DNA from: Catenuloplanes niger
Lineage (GTDB): Bacteria > Actinomycetota > Actinomycetes > Mycobacteriales > Micromonosporaceae
Reading direction: 5' to 3'
NCBI RefSeq assembly: GCF_031458255.1
Contig: NZ_JAVDYC010000001.1
Coordinates: forward strand, 7,550,501-7,614,500
Length of the DNA stretch: 64,000 bases
The notes below the pieces were generated by a model that did not search any database, had not been told where the DNA came from, and saw only the letters and a program-made list of their open reading frames with translations. This document shows positions 49,726 through 57,994 of this stretch, in pieces. The translations under genes and the position numbers were made by a program. Within the stretch, counting starts at the first letter, position 1. Each line of letters opens with the position of its first letter.

Positions 49726-50403
49726 ATGATCGATGTGGAAGCCACGGTCGGCGCGGTCCGGCGCCGGGTCGGCACGCGCACGCTGGAGGCCGGTGAGGCA
49801 CGGGTGGTCACCGCGAGCCGGGTCTACGACGCGCCGCTGGACGACGTCTGGGACGCGTGCACCACGCCCGACCGGATCGCGCGGTGGTTCCTGCCGATCA
49901 AGGGCGACCTGCACCTGCACGGCCGGTACGAGCTGGCGGGCAACGCGTCCGGCACGGTCACCGCGTGCGACCCGCCCCACGGCTTCGACGCGACCTGGGA
50001 GTTCGGCGGCGAGGTCTCCTGGATCGAGGTCCGGTTCGTGGCGGAGGGCCCGGACCGCACCCGCTTCACGCTGGAGCACATCGCGCACGTCGACGACGAG
50101 CGGTGGGCGCAGTTCGGGCCGGGCGCGGTCGGTGTCGGCTGGGACCTGGGCCTGATGGGCCTCGGCATGCACCTGTCCGCGCCGGACGCGACCGTCGACC
50201 CGGCCGAGGTGGAGGCGTGGTCGGTGTCCGCGGACGGGCGCCGGTTCATCACGCTGGCCAGCGAGGACTGGGGCCGGGCGAACACCGGGGCGGGGACGCC
50301 GGCCGACGCGGCCGCGGGCGCGGCGGCGCGGACGACGGCCTTCTACGCCCCGCCGCCGGCCGGCGAGGACCCGCGGGACACGCCCGAGCCGGCCACGACC
50401 TAG
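49726..50403 (+). CDS. SRPBCC/AHSA1-family lipid-binding-fold protein
   Basis: 225 residues. START-like domain at ~25-165: VVTASRVYDAPLDDVWDACTTPDRIARWFLPI, GRYELAGNASGTVTACDPPHGFDATWEFGG and RTRFTLEHIAHVDDERWAQFGPGAVGVGWDLGLMGL are typical of activator-of-Hsp90-ATPase-like (AHSA1) proteins. The C-terminal ~60 residues are an Ala/Thr/Pro-rich tail. Many homologues sit beside an ArsR regulator; none is adjacent here. Ligand unknown. The gap 50404-50529 after it has short GGCCGGGCACG repeats and no gene. Confidence 0.85.
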   Translation: MIDVEATVGAVRRRVGTRTLEAGEARVVTASRVYDAPLDDVWDACTTPDRIARWFLPIKGDLHLHGRYELAGNASGTVTACDPPHGFDATWEFGGEVSWIEVRFVAEGPDRTRFTLEHIAHVDDERWAQFGPGAVGVGWDLGLMGLGMHLSAPDATVDPAEVEAWSVSADGRRFITLASEDWGRANTGAGTPADAAAGAAARTTAFYAPPPAGEDPRDTPEPATT

Positions 50404-50529
50404 CCGGGCACGGCGTTCTGGCCGGGCACGCTGTGCCGGCCGGGCACGCCACCGTCGGCGCTCCTGGACCGGGTCGACCGGGAGCGCCGCCGGACCGTGC
50501 GGCGATCGCCGCGGCCGGCTCGGTAGCGG

Positions 50530-50560
50530 CCACCGATCACCCGTACCGGATGATCGGTGG
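50530..50560 (-). terminator. terminator of the Nudix gene
   Basis: Perfect 10-bp arms CCACCGATCA (50530-50539) and TGATCGGTGG (50551-50560), loop 11 bases, directly adjoining the Nudix stop codon on the minus strand. Confidence 0.8.
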
Positions 50561-51070
50561 CTATGCCCTCGCCTGGAGTCGCCGGTAGGCGGTGAACCCG
50601 TCCGGCACCCAGTCCCACTCCGGCAGGCGGGCCTCCAGTTCCTCCGGCGTGAGGAACGTGTGCCACTCCACCTCCTCCGGCTGCGGCGCGACCGGCGACG
50701 TGCACCGCACCTCGTAGATCGCGGACCACCAGGTGTGCTCCGGCGTCTCGTAGAGGAACTTGAACAACGGCGTCGGCTGCGGCAGGTCGGTCACGCCCAG
50801 TTCCTCGGACGCCTCCCGGTGCGCGGCCAGGTCGTAGGACTCGCCGGCGCCGACCACGCCGCCGACGAACATGTCGTAGTGCGACGGGAAGACCAGCTTG
50901 TGCGGCGTACGGCGATGCACGAAGATCCGGTCCGCGGCGTCCCGGGCGAGGATGAACACGGCCCGGTGGCGCAGCCGCTTCGCGTACACCTCGCCGCGCG
51001 GCGCCTGGCCGATCACCTCGTCGTTCTCGTCGACGATGTCCAGAATCTCGTCCTCGTTCACGCCGCCCAT
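50561..51070 (-). CDS. Nudix hydrolase, YfcD-like
   Basis: 169 residues. Nudix box GVVGAGESYDLAAHREASEELGV keeps the metal-binding glutamates (GX5EX7REXXEEXGX). The N-terminus DEILDIVDENDEVIGQAPRGEVYAKRLRHRAVFI and VHRRTPHKLVFPSHYDMFVGG fit the YfcD/isopentenyl-diphosphate-isomerase-like branch, which hydrolyses nucleoside or prenyl diphosphates or related compounds. Substrate not predictable. Convergent with the AHSA1-like gene and ended by the adjacent hairpin; divergent from the oxidoreductase. Confidence 0.9.
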   Translation of the reverse strand: MGGVNEDEILDIVDENDEVIGQAPRGEVYAKRLRHRAVFILARDAADRIFVHRRTPHKLVFPSHYDMFVGGVVGAGESYDLAAHREASEELGVTDLPQPTPLFKFLYETPEHTWWSAIYEVRCTSPVAPQPEEVEWHTFLTPEELEARLPEWDWVPDGFTAYRRLQARA

Positions 51071-51128
51071 CCTCTGCTATCCGCAGAAGTCATGGCCATC
51101 CGGGTGCGGCGTCGGCCAGGCTGAGCCG

Positions 51129-52019
51129 GTGACGACGTTCTCGCTGCAGGCCGTGCCCCGCGACGGCGCGACGGCCTGGCTCGACCTGGCCCGCCGCGCG
51201 GAGGAGATCGGCTTCGACACGCTGCTCACCGCGGACCATCCGGGCTCGTGCCCGGATCCGTACCCGGTGCTCGCCGCGGCCGCCGCCGTCACGTCCCGGA
51301 TCCGGCTCGGCGTCTACGTCTCCAACGCCGGTGTCCGCGAGCCGCTGCCGCTCGCCTCCGCGGTCGCCACGCTCGACCTGCTCTCCGGCGGGCGGGCCCG
51401 GTTCGGCATCGGCGCCGGGCACACCCCGGCCGAGTGGGCCGCGATCGGCCGCACCCGGCCCGGCGTGGCCGGCCGCGTCCGCCGCTGCGTCGAGGTCGCG
51501 GACGCGGTCCGCAGCCTGCTCGACGGCGAGGAGGTGACGGTCTCCACGCCGTCGCTGACGATGACCGGGGCGCGCCTCGACGACCCGCGGCCGGTGCAGG
51601 CACGCATCCCGATGACGTTCGGCGGCGGCAACAGCGAGCTGCTGCGCTGGGCCGGCCGCAACGCCGACGTCGTCGGGCTGAGCGGCCTCGGTAAGACGCT
51701 CGCCGACGGCCACCGGCACACCGTGCGCTGGACGCTCGACGAGATCGACGCCCAGGTCGCGCTGACCGACGGTGCCGAACTGGAGGCGCTGGTCCAGTTC
51801 GCGGCCGTCACCGACGACCCGTCGTCCGTGCTGGGCGCCGACGCCGCGGAGATCGGCACGACCGTCGACGCGCTGCGCGAGACGCCGTTCGTGCTGGTCG
51901 GCACGGAGGACGAGATCGTCGCCGCGATCGACCGCAACCGGCGACGCTGGACCATCGACCGGTACGTGATCCGCGCCCCCGCGCTGGAGTCCTTCGCGCC
52001 GATCGTGGCCCGGCTCTGA
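51129..52019 (+). CDS. LLM-class (luciferase-like) flavin or F420-dependent oxidoreductase
   Basis: 296 residues with a TIM-barrel pattern of the bacterial luciferase superfamily: WLDLARRAEEIGFDTLLTADHPG, VTSRIRLGVYVSNAGVREPLPLASAVATLDLLSGGRARFGIGAG, IPMTFGGGNSELLRWAGRNADVVGLSGLG. In actinobacteria most proteins of this type use coenzyme F420. GTG 51129 begins right at the family start VTTFSLQAV; the upstream open frame lacks barrel sequence. Substrate unknown. It stops four bases before the L7/L12-like gene. Confidence 0.88.
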   Translation: MTTFSLQAVPRDGATAWLDLARRAEEIGFDTLLTADHPGSCPDPYPVLAAAAAVTSRIRLGVYVSNAGVREPLPLASAVATLDLLSGGRARFGIGAGHTPAEWAAIGRTRPGVAGRVRRCVEVADAVRSLLDGEEVTVSTPSLTMTGARLDDPRPVQARIPMTFGGGNSELLRWAGRNADVVGLSGLGKTLADGHRHTVRWTLDEIDAQVALTDGAELEALVQFAAVTDDPSSVLGADAAEIGTTVDALRETPFVLVGTEDEIVAAIDRNRRRWTIDRYVIRAPALESFAPIVARL

Positions 52020-52023
52020 CAGC

Positions 52024-52329
52024 ATGCACGTCGTGGAACCGCTTCTCGGCGTGGCCCTGGCCGCGTTCTTCGGCTTCGGTGCCGGGCTCGTCGTCGCGCT
52101 GGCCGCGACCTCCCGGAGCCGGATCGACGTGCCGGCCCGCCTCGGCGCGATCGAACGGCAGCAGCGCGCCGTCCTCGACCACCTGGGCGTCGCGCCGCCG
52201 TCCTACCCCGACGTCGAGGAGCTGGCCCGGCAGGGCCGGCCGATCGAGGCCGTCCGCCTCTACCGCCGCCACACCGGCGTCCCCCTCATCGAGGCGAAGC
52301 GCTTCGTCGACGGGCTCCGGCCGCGCTGA
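52024..52329 (+). CDS. small membrane protein with ribosomal L7/L12-like C-terminal motif
   Basis: 101 residues. An N-terminal membrane helix (LLGVALAAFFGFGAGLVVALAATS), a middle helix (RLGAIERQQRAVLDHLGV), and a C-terminal GRPIEAVRLYRRHTGVPLIEAKRFVDGL that matches the KIxVIKxxRxxTGLGLxEAKxLVD pattern of the L7/L12 C-terminal domain. Proteins with this anchor-plus-L7/L12 arrangement occur in actinobacteria with unknown function; the domain could offer a factor-binding surface at the membrane. Follows the oxidoreductase by four bases. Its stop lies in a GC-rich repeat. Confidence 0.75.
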   Translation: MHVVEPLLGVALAAFFGFGAGLVVALAATSRSRIDVPARLGAIERQQRAVLDHLGVAPPSYPDVEELARQGRPIEAVRLYRRHTGVPLIEAKRFVDGLRPR

Positions 52330-52434
52330 GGCGGCGACCCGCCGCGGCCGCGTTGAGGCGGAGACCCGCTCGGGTAGCGCTGCGGCGGGGACCCGCTGCG
52401 TCCGGGACCCGCTGCGGCCGGGCTGCGGCGGGGA
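52315..52434. repeat. degenerate ~27-bp GC-rich repeat at the end of the L7/L12-like gene
   Basis: About four imperfect units that share GCTGCGGCGGGGACCCG or GTTGAGGCGGAGACCCG and end in GACCCG, beginning over the stop codon of the upstream gene and filling most of the 157-base gap before the response-regulator gene. One unit is shortened. No coding frame. Confidence 0.6.
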
Positions 52435-52462
52435 GCGGCCCGCAACCGGGCGCCGGTGGGTG

Positions 52463-52488
52463 ACCGGCCGCCGCCGTACGGCGGGGTC
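52463..52488 (-). terminator. possible terminator of the two-component/ABC operon
   Basis: The palindrome CCGCCGTACGGCGG (52471-52484) is flanked by GACC and GGTC, giving a compact stem that touches the response-regulator stop codon. The loop would be only four bases and there is no T-run. Confidence 0.35.
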
Positions 52489-53083
52489 AGATCCAGCCGA
52501 AACCCTGGGCGATGCGGGCGGCTTCGTGGCGGTTCGCGGCGTTCATCTTGCCGGCGGCGGACGACAGGTAGTTGCGGACGGTGCCGGGGGACAGGCTGGC
52601 GCGCCGCGCGATGTCGTCGATCGGGGCACCGGTGGCGGCCAGCGCGAGCACGTCGGTCTCGCGCGCGGTGAGCGGGCTGTCGCCGACGCTGATCGCCTCC
52701 GCCGCGAGCTGCGGGTCGACGTAGCGGCCGCCGGTGTGGACGGTGCGGACCACGGTGGCCAGGATGTCCGCGGAGACGGTCTTGGAGAGAAAGCCGCGCA
52801 CCCCGGCGGAGAGCGCCCGCTTCAGGTGCCCGGGGAGCCCGTGGCTGGTGACGATCACGGTGCGGCAGATGGGCTGGATCTGCTGCGCGACCGAGACGCC
52901 GTCGGTGTCCGGCAGCTGCAGGTCGAGCAGCGCGACGTCGGGCCGCAGCGCGCGGGCCATCGCGATCGCCTCGGCGCCGGTGGCGGCCTGGCCGGCGACG
53001 GTGAGGTCGTCCTCGAGGGAGAGCAGCGCGGCCATGGCGCCGCGGATGAGGTGCTCGTCGTCGGCGAGCAGGATGCTGATCAT
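52487..53083 (-). CDS. NarL/LuxR-family response regulator (DesR-like)
   Basis: 198 residues. Receiver domain ISILLADDEHLIRGAMAALLSL with acidic pocket, phosphoacceptor Asp in VALLDLQLPDTDG, and the conserved Lys in GFLSKTVSADIL; C-terminal LuxR-type helix-turn-helix PLTARETDVLALAATGAPIDDIARRASLSPGTVRNYLSSAAGKMNA. The start overlaps the histidine-kinase stop by four bases. It is the last gene of an operon ATPase-permease-kinase-regulator and probably controls that operon. Confidence 0.94.
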   Translation of the reverse strand: MISILLADDEHLIRGAMAALLSLEDDLTVAGQAATGAEAIAMARALRPDVALLDLQLPDTDGVSVAQQIQPICRTVIVTSHGLPGHLKRALSAGVRGFLSKTVSADILATVVRTVHTGGRYVDPQLAAEAISVGDSPLTARETDVLALAATGAPIDDIARRASLSPGTVRNYLSSAAGKMNAANRHEAARIAQGFGWI

Positions 53084-54246
53084 GTGTGCGGAACCGTGAC
53101 CGTGAGCAGGAAGGAGCCGGGCTTCTCGAATGCGGCGGCGAGCGTGCCGCCGAGCGCGGTGATGCGCTCGGTGAGGCCGAGCAGGCCGCTGCCGAAGCGG
53201 ACGCGGCCCGGTGCGACGCCGTCGTTGGACATGGTGAGCGTAACGGTACCGGGCGGGCCGGTGCGGAGCATGATCGTGCAGGTGCGCGCCTCGCTGTGCC
53301 GGAGCACGTTCGTGACCGCCTCGCGGACCACCCAGCCGAGCGCGCCCTGCACGTCCGGCGGCAGGTCGTGGCCGTCACCGATGATCCGGGCCTCGATGCC
53401 GGCGGACGCGAGCAGCGACCGCGCGCCGGCCAGTTCGTCGTCGAGCCCGGCGCTGCGGTAGCCGCCGACGACCGCACGGACGTCGGTGAGCGCGTCCTGG
53501 GCGATCCGGCGAACCTCGAGCATCTCCTCGACCGCCTCGTCCCGGCCGCGCTTGGCGAGCTGCGCGGCCAGCTCGGCCTTGAGCGCGATCACGGACAGGT
53601 TGCGGCCGAGCACGTCGTGCATGTCGCGGGCGATGCGCAGCCGTTCCTCGGCGACCGCGAGCCCGGCCTGCACGGTGCGGGCCCGGTCGAGTTCCCAGAC
53701 CACGCCGAGCATCCAGAGCGACGACCGGTACGTGACCAGCACCGTGCCGCCCATGAACAGCAGGGAGAAGATCGAGCCGACCAGCACCGGGCCGTCGAGC
53801 GCGACGGCCACCGACAGCACCGCGAATCCGGCGCCGATCGCGATCACGGACGGCCAGATGCTCCTCAGCGTGGCCAGCCCGATGATGTACGTGCAGGTCA
53901 GCGCGACCACGATCAGGCCGGCCGGCTCGCCGTCCGGCGGCAGCCCGCGCAGCGCGACGGCCGCGCCGGCCGCCGTGACCGCGCCGACGGCGACGAGCAG
54001 CCGGGTCGGCCGGCCACGGCGGCCGAGATAGTGCTCGATGCCGGCGTGCATCATCGCCGCGACCAGCACGGTGTAGCCGACGGCGAGCAGCCCGGCGACG
54101 ATCGCGACCGTGCCGGTGCTGATCGTCGCGGTGGACGTGCCGATCAGCAGCGGGATGAACACCAGGAACACGTAGAACGAGCTGCGGAACGAGATGTCGA
54201 ACCGTTCGGCCTGGCTGCGGGCGTGCCACCACGCGAGCGGGTGCAT
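53080..54246 (-). CDS. DesK-like sensor histidine kinase
   Basis: 388 residues. Five to six membrane helices in residues 25-170, then a HisKA_3 dimerisation helix with the phosphorylated histidine in RIARDMHDVLGRNLSVIALKAELAAQL, and an HATPase with VVREAVTNVLRHSEA (N box), MSNDGV (G1) and GSGLLGLTERITALGG (G2). In DesK-type systems the membrane helices sense bilayer state or compounds in the membrane. It lies 12 bases after the permease gene and overlaps its response regulator, so the pair likely monitors the substrate of the ABC-2 exporter. Confidence 0.94.
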   Translation of the reverse strand: MHPLAWWHARSQAERFDISFRSSFYVFLVFIPLLIGTSTATISTGTVAIVAGLLAVGYTVLVAAMMHAGIEHYLGRRGRPTRLLVAVGAVTAAGAAVALRGLPPDGEPAGLIVVALTCTYIIGLATLRSIWPSVIAIGAGFAVLSVAVALDGPVLVGSIFSLLFMGGTVLVTYRSSLWMLGVVWELDRARTVQAGLAVAEERLRIARDMHDVLGRNLSVIALKAELAAQLAKRGRDEAVEEMLEVRRIAQDALTDVRAVVGGYRSAGLDDELAGARSLLASAGIEARIIGDGHDLPPDVQGALGWVVREAVTNVLRHSEARTCTIMLRTGPPGTVTLTMSNDGVAPGRVRFGSGLLGLTERITALGGTLAAAFEKPGSFLLTVTVPHT

Positions 54247-54258
54247 CGGCGGGCCTTT

Positions 54259-55002
54259 CTAGCGTCGCGGTTCCCAGCGGAACCAGCGTTGGATGATCGT
54301 GGTGCCGGCCGCCACCCAGGCGACGAGCAGGAGCAGCGGCCGGATCGCGTCCGCCGGGGTGTCGGTCCCGGCCCACCCTATGGTGATCAGCTCGACGACC
54401 GGGCCGAGCGGCAGCAGGGTGAACGCGGTCTCCACCGGTCCGGGCAGCGTGCTCAGCGGGAACATCAGGCCGGCGCCGAGGAAGCAGGCGAGCAGCATCG
54501 GCGTCGTGGTGATCTGGGCGAGTTCGACGGTGCCGGTGATGATCGACGACGCCGCGGCCAGCACCACGAACATCGCGACGCCGCCGATCAGGCCGATGGC
54601 GAGCAGCACTGGGTTCGCCGGCATCGGCAGGTCCAGGAAGACCGCCGTGATCACGACGATGAGCAGGGACTGGGCGAGCGCGATCGCCACGGCCGGGCTC
54701 GCGGTCCCGGCGATGATCTCCGCGGCGTTGAGCGTGCCGGAGCGGAGACGTTTGAGCGTCAGTTCCTCGCGGCGGGCCACGTACGCGCTGACCAGGTTGT
54801 AGTACACGACGATCGCGAGGACGACGCCGATCATGCCACCGGCCAGCGTCGCACCGGTGGCCGGGTCCATCCCGGCCTCGGCCAGCTGCGGGATGAAGAG
54901 CAGGCCGAACGCCGGCGGGACCACCAGCGCGTTCAACAGGGCGAAGCGGTTGCGCCAGAGCAGCAGCAGCTCGGCGCCGCCGATCGAGACGAGGCGGGTC
55001 AT
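54259..55002 (-). CDS. ABC-2 type exporter permease
   Basis: 247 residues with six membrane helices and the ABC-2 family pattern: MTRLVSIGGAELLLLWRNRFALLNALVVPPAFGLLF, YVARREELTLKRLRSGTLNAAEIIAG (the conserved cytoplasmic amphipathic loop, with RLRSG) and GLMFPLSTLPGPVETAFTLLPLGPVVELI. It overlaps its ATPase gene by four bases. With the two-component genes downstream this resembles DesK/DesR-linked drug or lipid exporters. Substrate not known. Confidence 0.9.
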   Translation of the reverse strand: MTRLVSIGGAELLLLWRNRFALLNALVVPPAFGLLFIPQLAEAGMDPATGATLAGGMIGVVLAIVVYYNLVSAYVARREELTLKRLRSGTLNAAEIIAGTASPAVAIALAQSLLIVVITAVFLDLPMPANPVLLAIGLIGGVAMFVVLAAASSIITGTVELAQITTTPMLLACFLGAGLMFPLSTLPGPVETAFTLLPLGPVVELITIGWAGTDTPADAIRPLLLLVAWVAAGTTIIQRWFRWEPRR

Positions 55003-55904
55003 CGGGTTCCTCCGGCGATGGTCAGGAAGGCCTCTTCGAGCGAGGCGGAGCGGGCGTCGAGGTTGTGGAGCAGGACCGCCCGGTCGTCGGCCCAGCGCAG
55101 CAGCGCGCTCAGCGTCGCCTGGAGCGCCTCCGTCTTGATCACGACGGCGGTACCGTCGCGGGCTATCGTCGGCGACCCCGGCAGGTCGGGAACGTCCGTG
55201 CCGAGCGGGACCGAGAAGCTGATCCGCGCCGGGTACGCGCCGACGACCTGCGCCACCGTGCCGGCCGTGACGATGGTGCCGGTGTGCATGATGGCGAGCC
55301 GGTCGGCCAGCGCCTGCGCCTCGTCGAGGTAGTGCGTGGTCAGCAGCACCGTGGTGCCGGCGACCAGCAGGTCCCGGATCACCCGCCAGGTGTTCTGCCG
55401 GCTCTCCGGGTCCAGTCCGGTGGTCGGCTCGTCCAGGAACAGCACCTCCGGGCGGCCGAGCAGGGCCAGCGCCAGGTCCAGCCGGCGTCGTTCGCCGCCG
55501 GAGAGCTGCTTCACCCGTACCCCGGCGCGGTGGTTGATCCCGGCCAGCTCCAGCGCCTCCGGGACCGGCCGCGGGTCGGGCAGCGTGCCGGCCCACATCC
55601 GGGCCGTCTCGGCCACGGTCAGGTCCGCTGGGAAGCCGGCGTCCTGCAGCATCACGCCGATCCGCGGGCGTACCGTGGCGCGATCCCGGTAGGGGTCCTG
55701 GCCGAGGAGCCGGACCGTGCCGCCGTTCGGCCGGTCCAGCCCCTCGACGATCTCCATGGTGGAGGTCTTGCCCGCGCCGTTCGTGCCGAGCAACGCGAAC
55801 AGCTCGCCGTGTGCGACGTCGAAGGAGATACCCTTCACCGCCTCGAATCCGCGCGGCCCGCCGTAGCGGCGGCGCAGATCCCGTACCTCGATCGCCTGTG
55901 TCAT
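54999..55904 (-). CDS. ABC-2 exporter ATPase
   Basis: 301 residues. Walker A LLGTNGAGKTST, signature KQLSGGERRRLDLALALLG, Walker B VLFLDEPTTGLDPESR and switch histidine LLTTHYLDEA. C-terminal ~80 residues vary, as usual for DrrA-type exporters. ATG 55904 lies seven bases after CAGACT on the minus strand and lacks a ribosome binding site, so it may be leaderless. First gene of the exporter/two-component operon. Confidence 0.94.
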   Translation of the reverse strand: MTQAIEVRDLRRRYGGPRGFEAVKGISFDVAHGELFALLGTNGAGKTSTMEIVEGLDRPNGGTVRLLGQDPYRDRATVRPRIGVMLQDAGFPADLTVAETARMWAGTLPDPRPVPEALELAGINHRAGVRVKQLSGGERRRLDLALALLGRPEVLFLDEPTTGLDPESRQNTWRVIRDLLVAGTTVLLTTHYLDEAQALADRLAIMHTGTIVTAGTVAQVVGAYPARISFSVPLGTDVPDLPGSPTIARDGTAVVIKTEALQATLSALLRWADDRAVLLHNLDARSASLEEAFLTIAGGTR

Positions 55905-55995
55905 GCCTATGAGTCTGTTGCCCCGGACGGGCGTGGGATCAGTACGCCGGATCATCGATAACCACGGCGTTCTCACCGCTTCGGCATGACAGATG

Positions 55996-56589
55996 TCAGT
56001 CGGTCACATCCCGCCGGGCGAGCGCGACGGCGAGGACCAGCGCGCCGGCGGTCCACGCGCCGAACGTGCCCAGCTGCTCCGGCCGGCCGCTGATCGAGGC
56101 CAGGAACGTGGAGATCGGCAGTGGATAGTCCAGCTGGAAGATCGCGCCCTCCACGATGATCAGCCAGCCGGTGAAGCCGAGGATCAGCCACAGTGGCCGG
56201 CGGACGACCGTGGCCAGCGCGGCCGCGAAGATCGCGATGACCGGCACCGCGGACAGCCCGGCCACGATCAGGCCCGGCTGGTCCCGCACGCCGACCGCGC
56301 TGACCACCGCGATGAGCGCGCCGACGAGCGCGGACGCGACGATCTGCCCGGCCAGCACGACCAGCCGGTTCGGCCGGGCGAGGTAGGTGAGCACCATCGT
56401 GCGGTGCGTGAACTGGGAGCCGACCACGTTCGCGGTCACCGCGAACGTGCCCGCGCCGACGACCAGGCCCCAGAACGCGGCGCCGAACCAGGAGACGGCG
56501 TAGCCGGCGATGACCACCACGATCACGGACAGCCACACGGAGCGGATCGTGGCGAACCGGTACAGCTCGGACGTGACGACGGAGATCAT
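55996..56589 (-). CDS. ABC-2 type membrane protein (second exporter)
   Basis: 197 residues, about six membrane helices: RSVWLSVIVVVIAGYAVSWFGAAFWGLVVGAGTF, VVGSQFTHRTMVLTYLARPNRLVVLAGQIVASALVGALIAVV and the PLWLILGFTGWLIIVEGAIF helix. The phrase SQFTHRTMVLTYLARPNRL corresponds to the EFRHGT-type motif of ABC-2 permeases that are paired with DrrA-like ATPases. It is short for the family but complete by context: four-base overlap with its ATPase gene upstream. Confidence 0.82.
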   Translation of the reverse strand: MISVVTSELYRFATIRSVWLSVIVVVIAGYAVSWFGAAFWGLVVGAGTFAVTANVVGSQFTHRTMVLTYLARPNRLVVLAGQIVASALVGALIAVVSAVGVRDQPGLIVAGLSAVPVIAIFAAALATVVRRPLWLILGFTGWLIIVEGAIFQLDYPLPISTFLASISGRPEQLGTFGAWTAGALVLAVALARRDVTD

Positions 56590-57467
56590 TTCGTGCCCAC
56601 CATCTCGAGGAAGACCTGTTCCAGATCGGGTACGTGCGGGGTCAGCTCGCGGAGCGGCACCTGGGCCTCGAACGCGAGGTCGCCGATCCGCTCGGCGTCC
56701 AGCCCGTACACGTCGATCGCCTCGCCGTCCGGTGACTCCAGCGCCGCGCCCGCGGCCTCGAGCGCCTCCCACAGCCGCTGCGGGTCGCGCCCGCGCACCC
56801 GCACGCGCGCCGCCGCGCCGGCCGTGAACTCGGCCAGCGGCCCGGTGCTGACCACCCGCCCCTGTGCGATCACCACCACGTCGTCGACCAGCTGGGCCAG
56901 CTCGGCCAGCAGGTGACTGGAGATCAGCACGGTGCCGCCGTTGTCCGCGTGCTTGCGCAGCAGCCCGCGCATCCAGGCGATCCCCTCCGGGTCCAGCCCG
57001 TTCGCCGGCTCGTCCAGGATCAGGACCGGCGGCTCGTGCAGCAACGCGGTCGCGATGGACAGCCGCTGCCGCATGCCGAGCGAGTAGCCGGCCGTGTGCT
57101 GCGTCGCCGCGTCGGCGAGCCCGACGGTCTCCAGCACCTCGTCGATGCGCCGGGTGGGCGCGCCGGACAGGATCGCGTGCGTCCGCAGGTGCGCCCGCCC
57201 GGTCTGGCCCGGGTTCGCGATGCCCTGCTCGACGACCGCGCCGACGGTGCGTGCCGGGTGCGGGAGCTTCCGGTACGGCACACCGTCGATCAGTGCCTGC
57301 CCGCGCGACGGCCGGATCAGTCCGAGCAGCATGCGCAGTGTGGTCGTCTTCCCGGACCCGTTCAATCCCAGGAAGCCGGTCACCCTGCCCGGCGTGGCCG
57401 TGAAGGTCGCCCCGTCGACGGCGGCGGACCTCCCGTACCACTTGGTCAGCTCAACAGCCTCGATCAT
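56586..57467 (-). CDS. ABC exporter ATPase (second exporter)
   Basis: 293 residues. Walker A GFLGLNGSGKTTTLRMLLGL, signature YSLGMRQRLSIATALLHEP (SLGMRQR variant found in bacitracin- and lantibiotic-type exporters), Walker B VLILDEPANGLDPEG, switch histidine LISSHLLAEL. Possibly a self-protection or antimicrobial-export system; substrate unknown. ATG 57467 lies six bases after CATGAT on the minus strand. It diverges from the glyoxalase-fold gene across 60 bases. Confidence 0.93.
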   Translation of the reverse strand: MIEAVELTKWYGRSAAVDGATFTATPGRVTGFLGLNGSGKTTTLRMLLGLIRPSRGQALIDGVPYRKLPHPARTVGAVVEQGIANPGQTGRAHLRTHAILSGAPTRRIDEVLETVGLADAATQHTAGYSLGMRQRLSIATALLHEPPVLILDEPANGLDPEGIAWMRGLLRKHADNGGTVLISSHLLAELAQLVDDVVVIAQGRVVSTGPLAEFTAGAAARVRVRGRDPQRLWEALEAAGAALESPDGEAIDVYGLDAERIGDLAFEAQVPLRELTPHVPDLEQVFLEMVGTK

Positions 57468-57514
57468 CGCGCCATCATGCCGGTTGCGGTCATCGGGTGG
57501 GGGCCGGGACGCCG

Positions 57515-57520
57515 TAGGAT
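57515..57520 (+). promoter_or_regulatory. -10 box of a leaderless promoter for the glyoxalase-fold gene
   Basis: TAGGAT is seven bases before the GTG start at 57528, without an intervening ribosome binding site. Confidence 0.45.
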
Positions 57521-57527
57521 TCCGGGC

Positions 57528-57923
57528 GTGAATCTTGATCTTGTGACGATCGTGGTGCCGGACTACGACGAGGCGATCCGGTTCTTCGTGGACGTGCTCG
57601 GGTTCGAGCTGGTGGAGGACTCGCCGTCGCTGACGACCGACGGGCGGGCGAAGCGCTGGGTGGTGGTGCGGCCACCGTCCGGCGGGACCGGGCTGCTGCT
57701 CGCGAAGGCGGACGGCGAGGCGCAGGAGGCCGCTGTCGGAAACCAGACCGGTGGCCGGGTCGGCTTCTTCCTCCGGGTGGACGACTTCGACGCGACGTTC
57801 CAGCGGCTCACGGCGTACGGCGCCGAGATCGCCGGCGAGCCGCGGCACGAGGAGTACGGCACCGTCGTCGTCTTCCGCGACCTGGCCGGCAACCGCTGGG
57901 ACCTGCTGGGACCGCGCCCCTAG
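57528..57923 (+). CDS. VOC/glyoxalase-fold protein
   Basis: 131 residues, one VOC module pair. DLVTIVVPDYDEAIRFFVDVLGFELVEDSPS gives the first beta-alpha-beta unit, GGRVGFFLRVDDFDATFQRLTAYGAEIAGEPRHEEYGTVVVFRDLAGNRWDLLGP the second, with RDLAGNRWDLL the usual end. The first metal-ligand position is not the usual His (VTIVV), so a metal enzyme is uncertain; binding or resistance proteins also have this fold. Monocistronic, divergent from the ABC exporter. Confidence 0.85.
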   Translation: MNLDLVTIVVPDYDEAIRFFVDVLGFELVEDSPSLTTDGRAKRWVVVRPPSGGTGLLLAKADGEAQEAAVGNQTGGRVGFFLRVDDFDATFQRLTAYGAEIAGEPRHEEYGTVVVFRDLAGNRWDLLGPRP

Positions 57924-57994
57924 GAACGATCCACTGCGCGCGGCACGGACCTGTCCTACATTGATGGGCATACGTGCGCGCGGAGGGGGTCACA

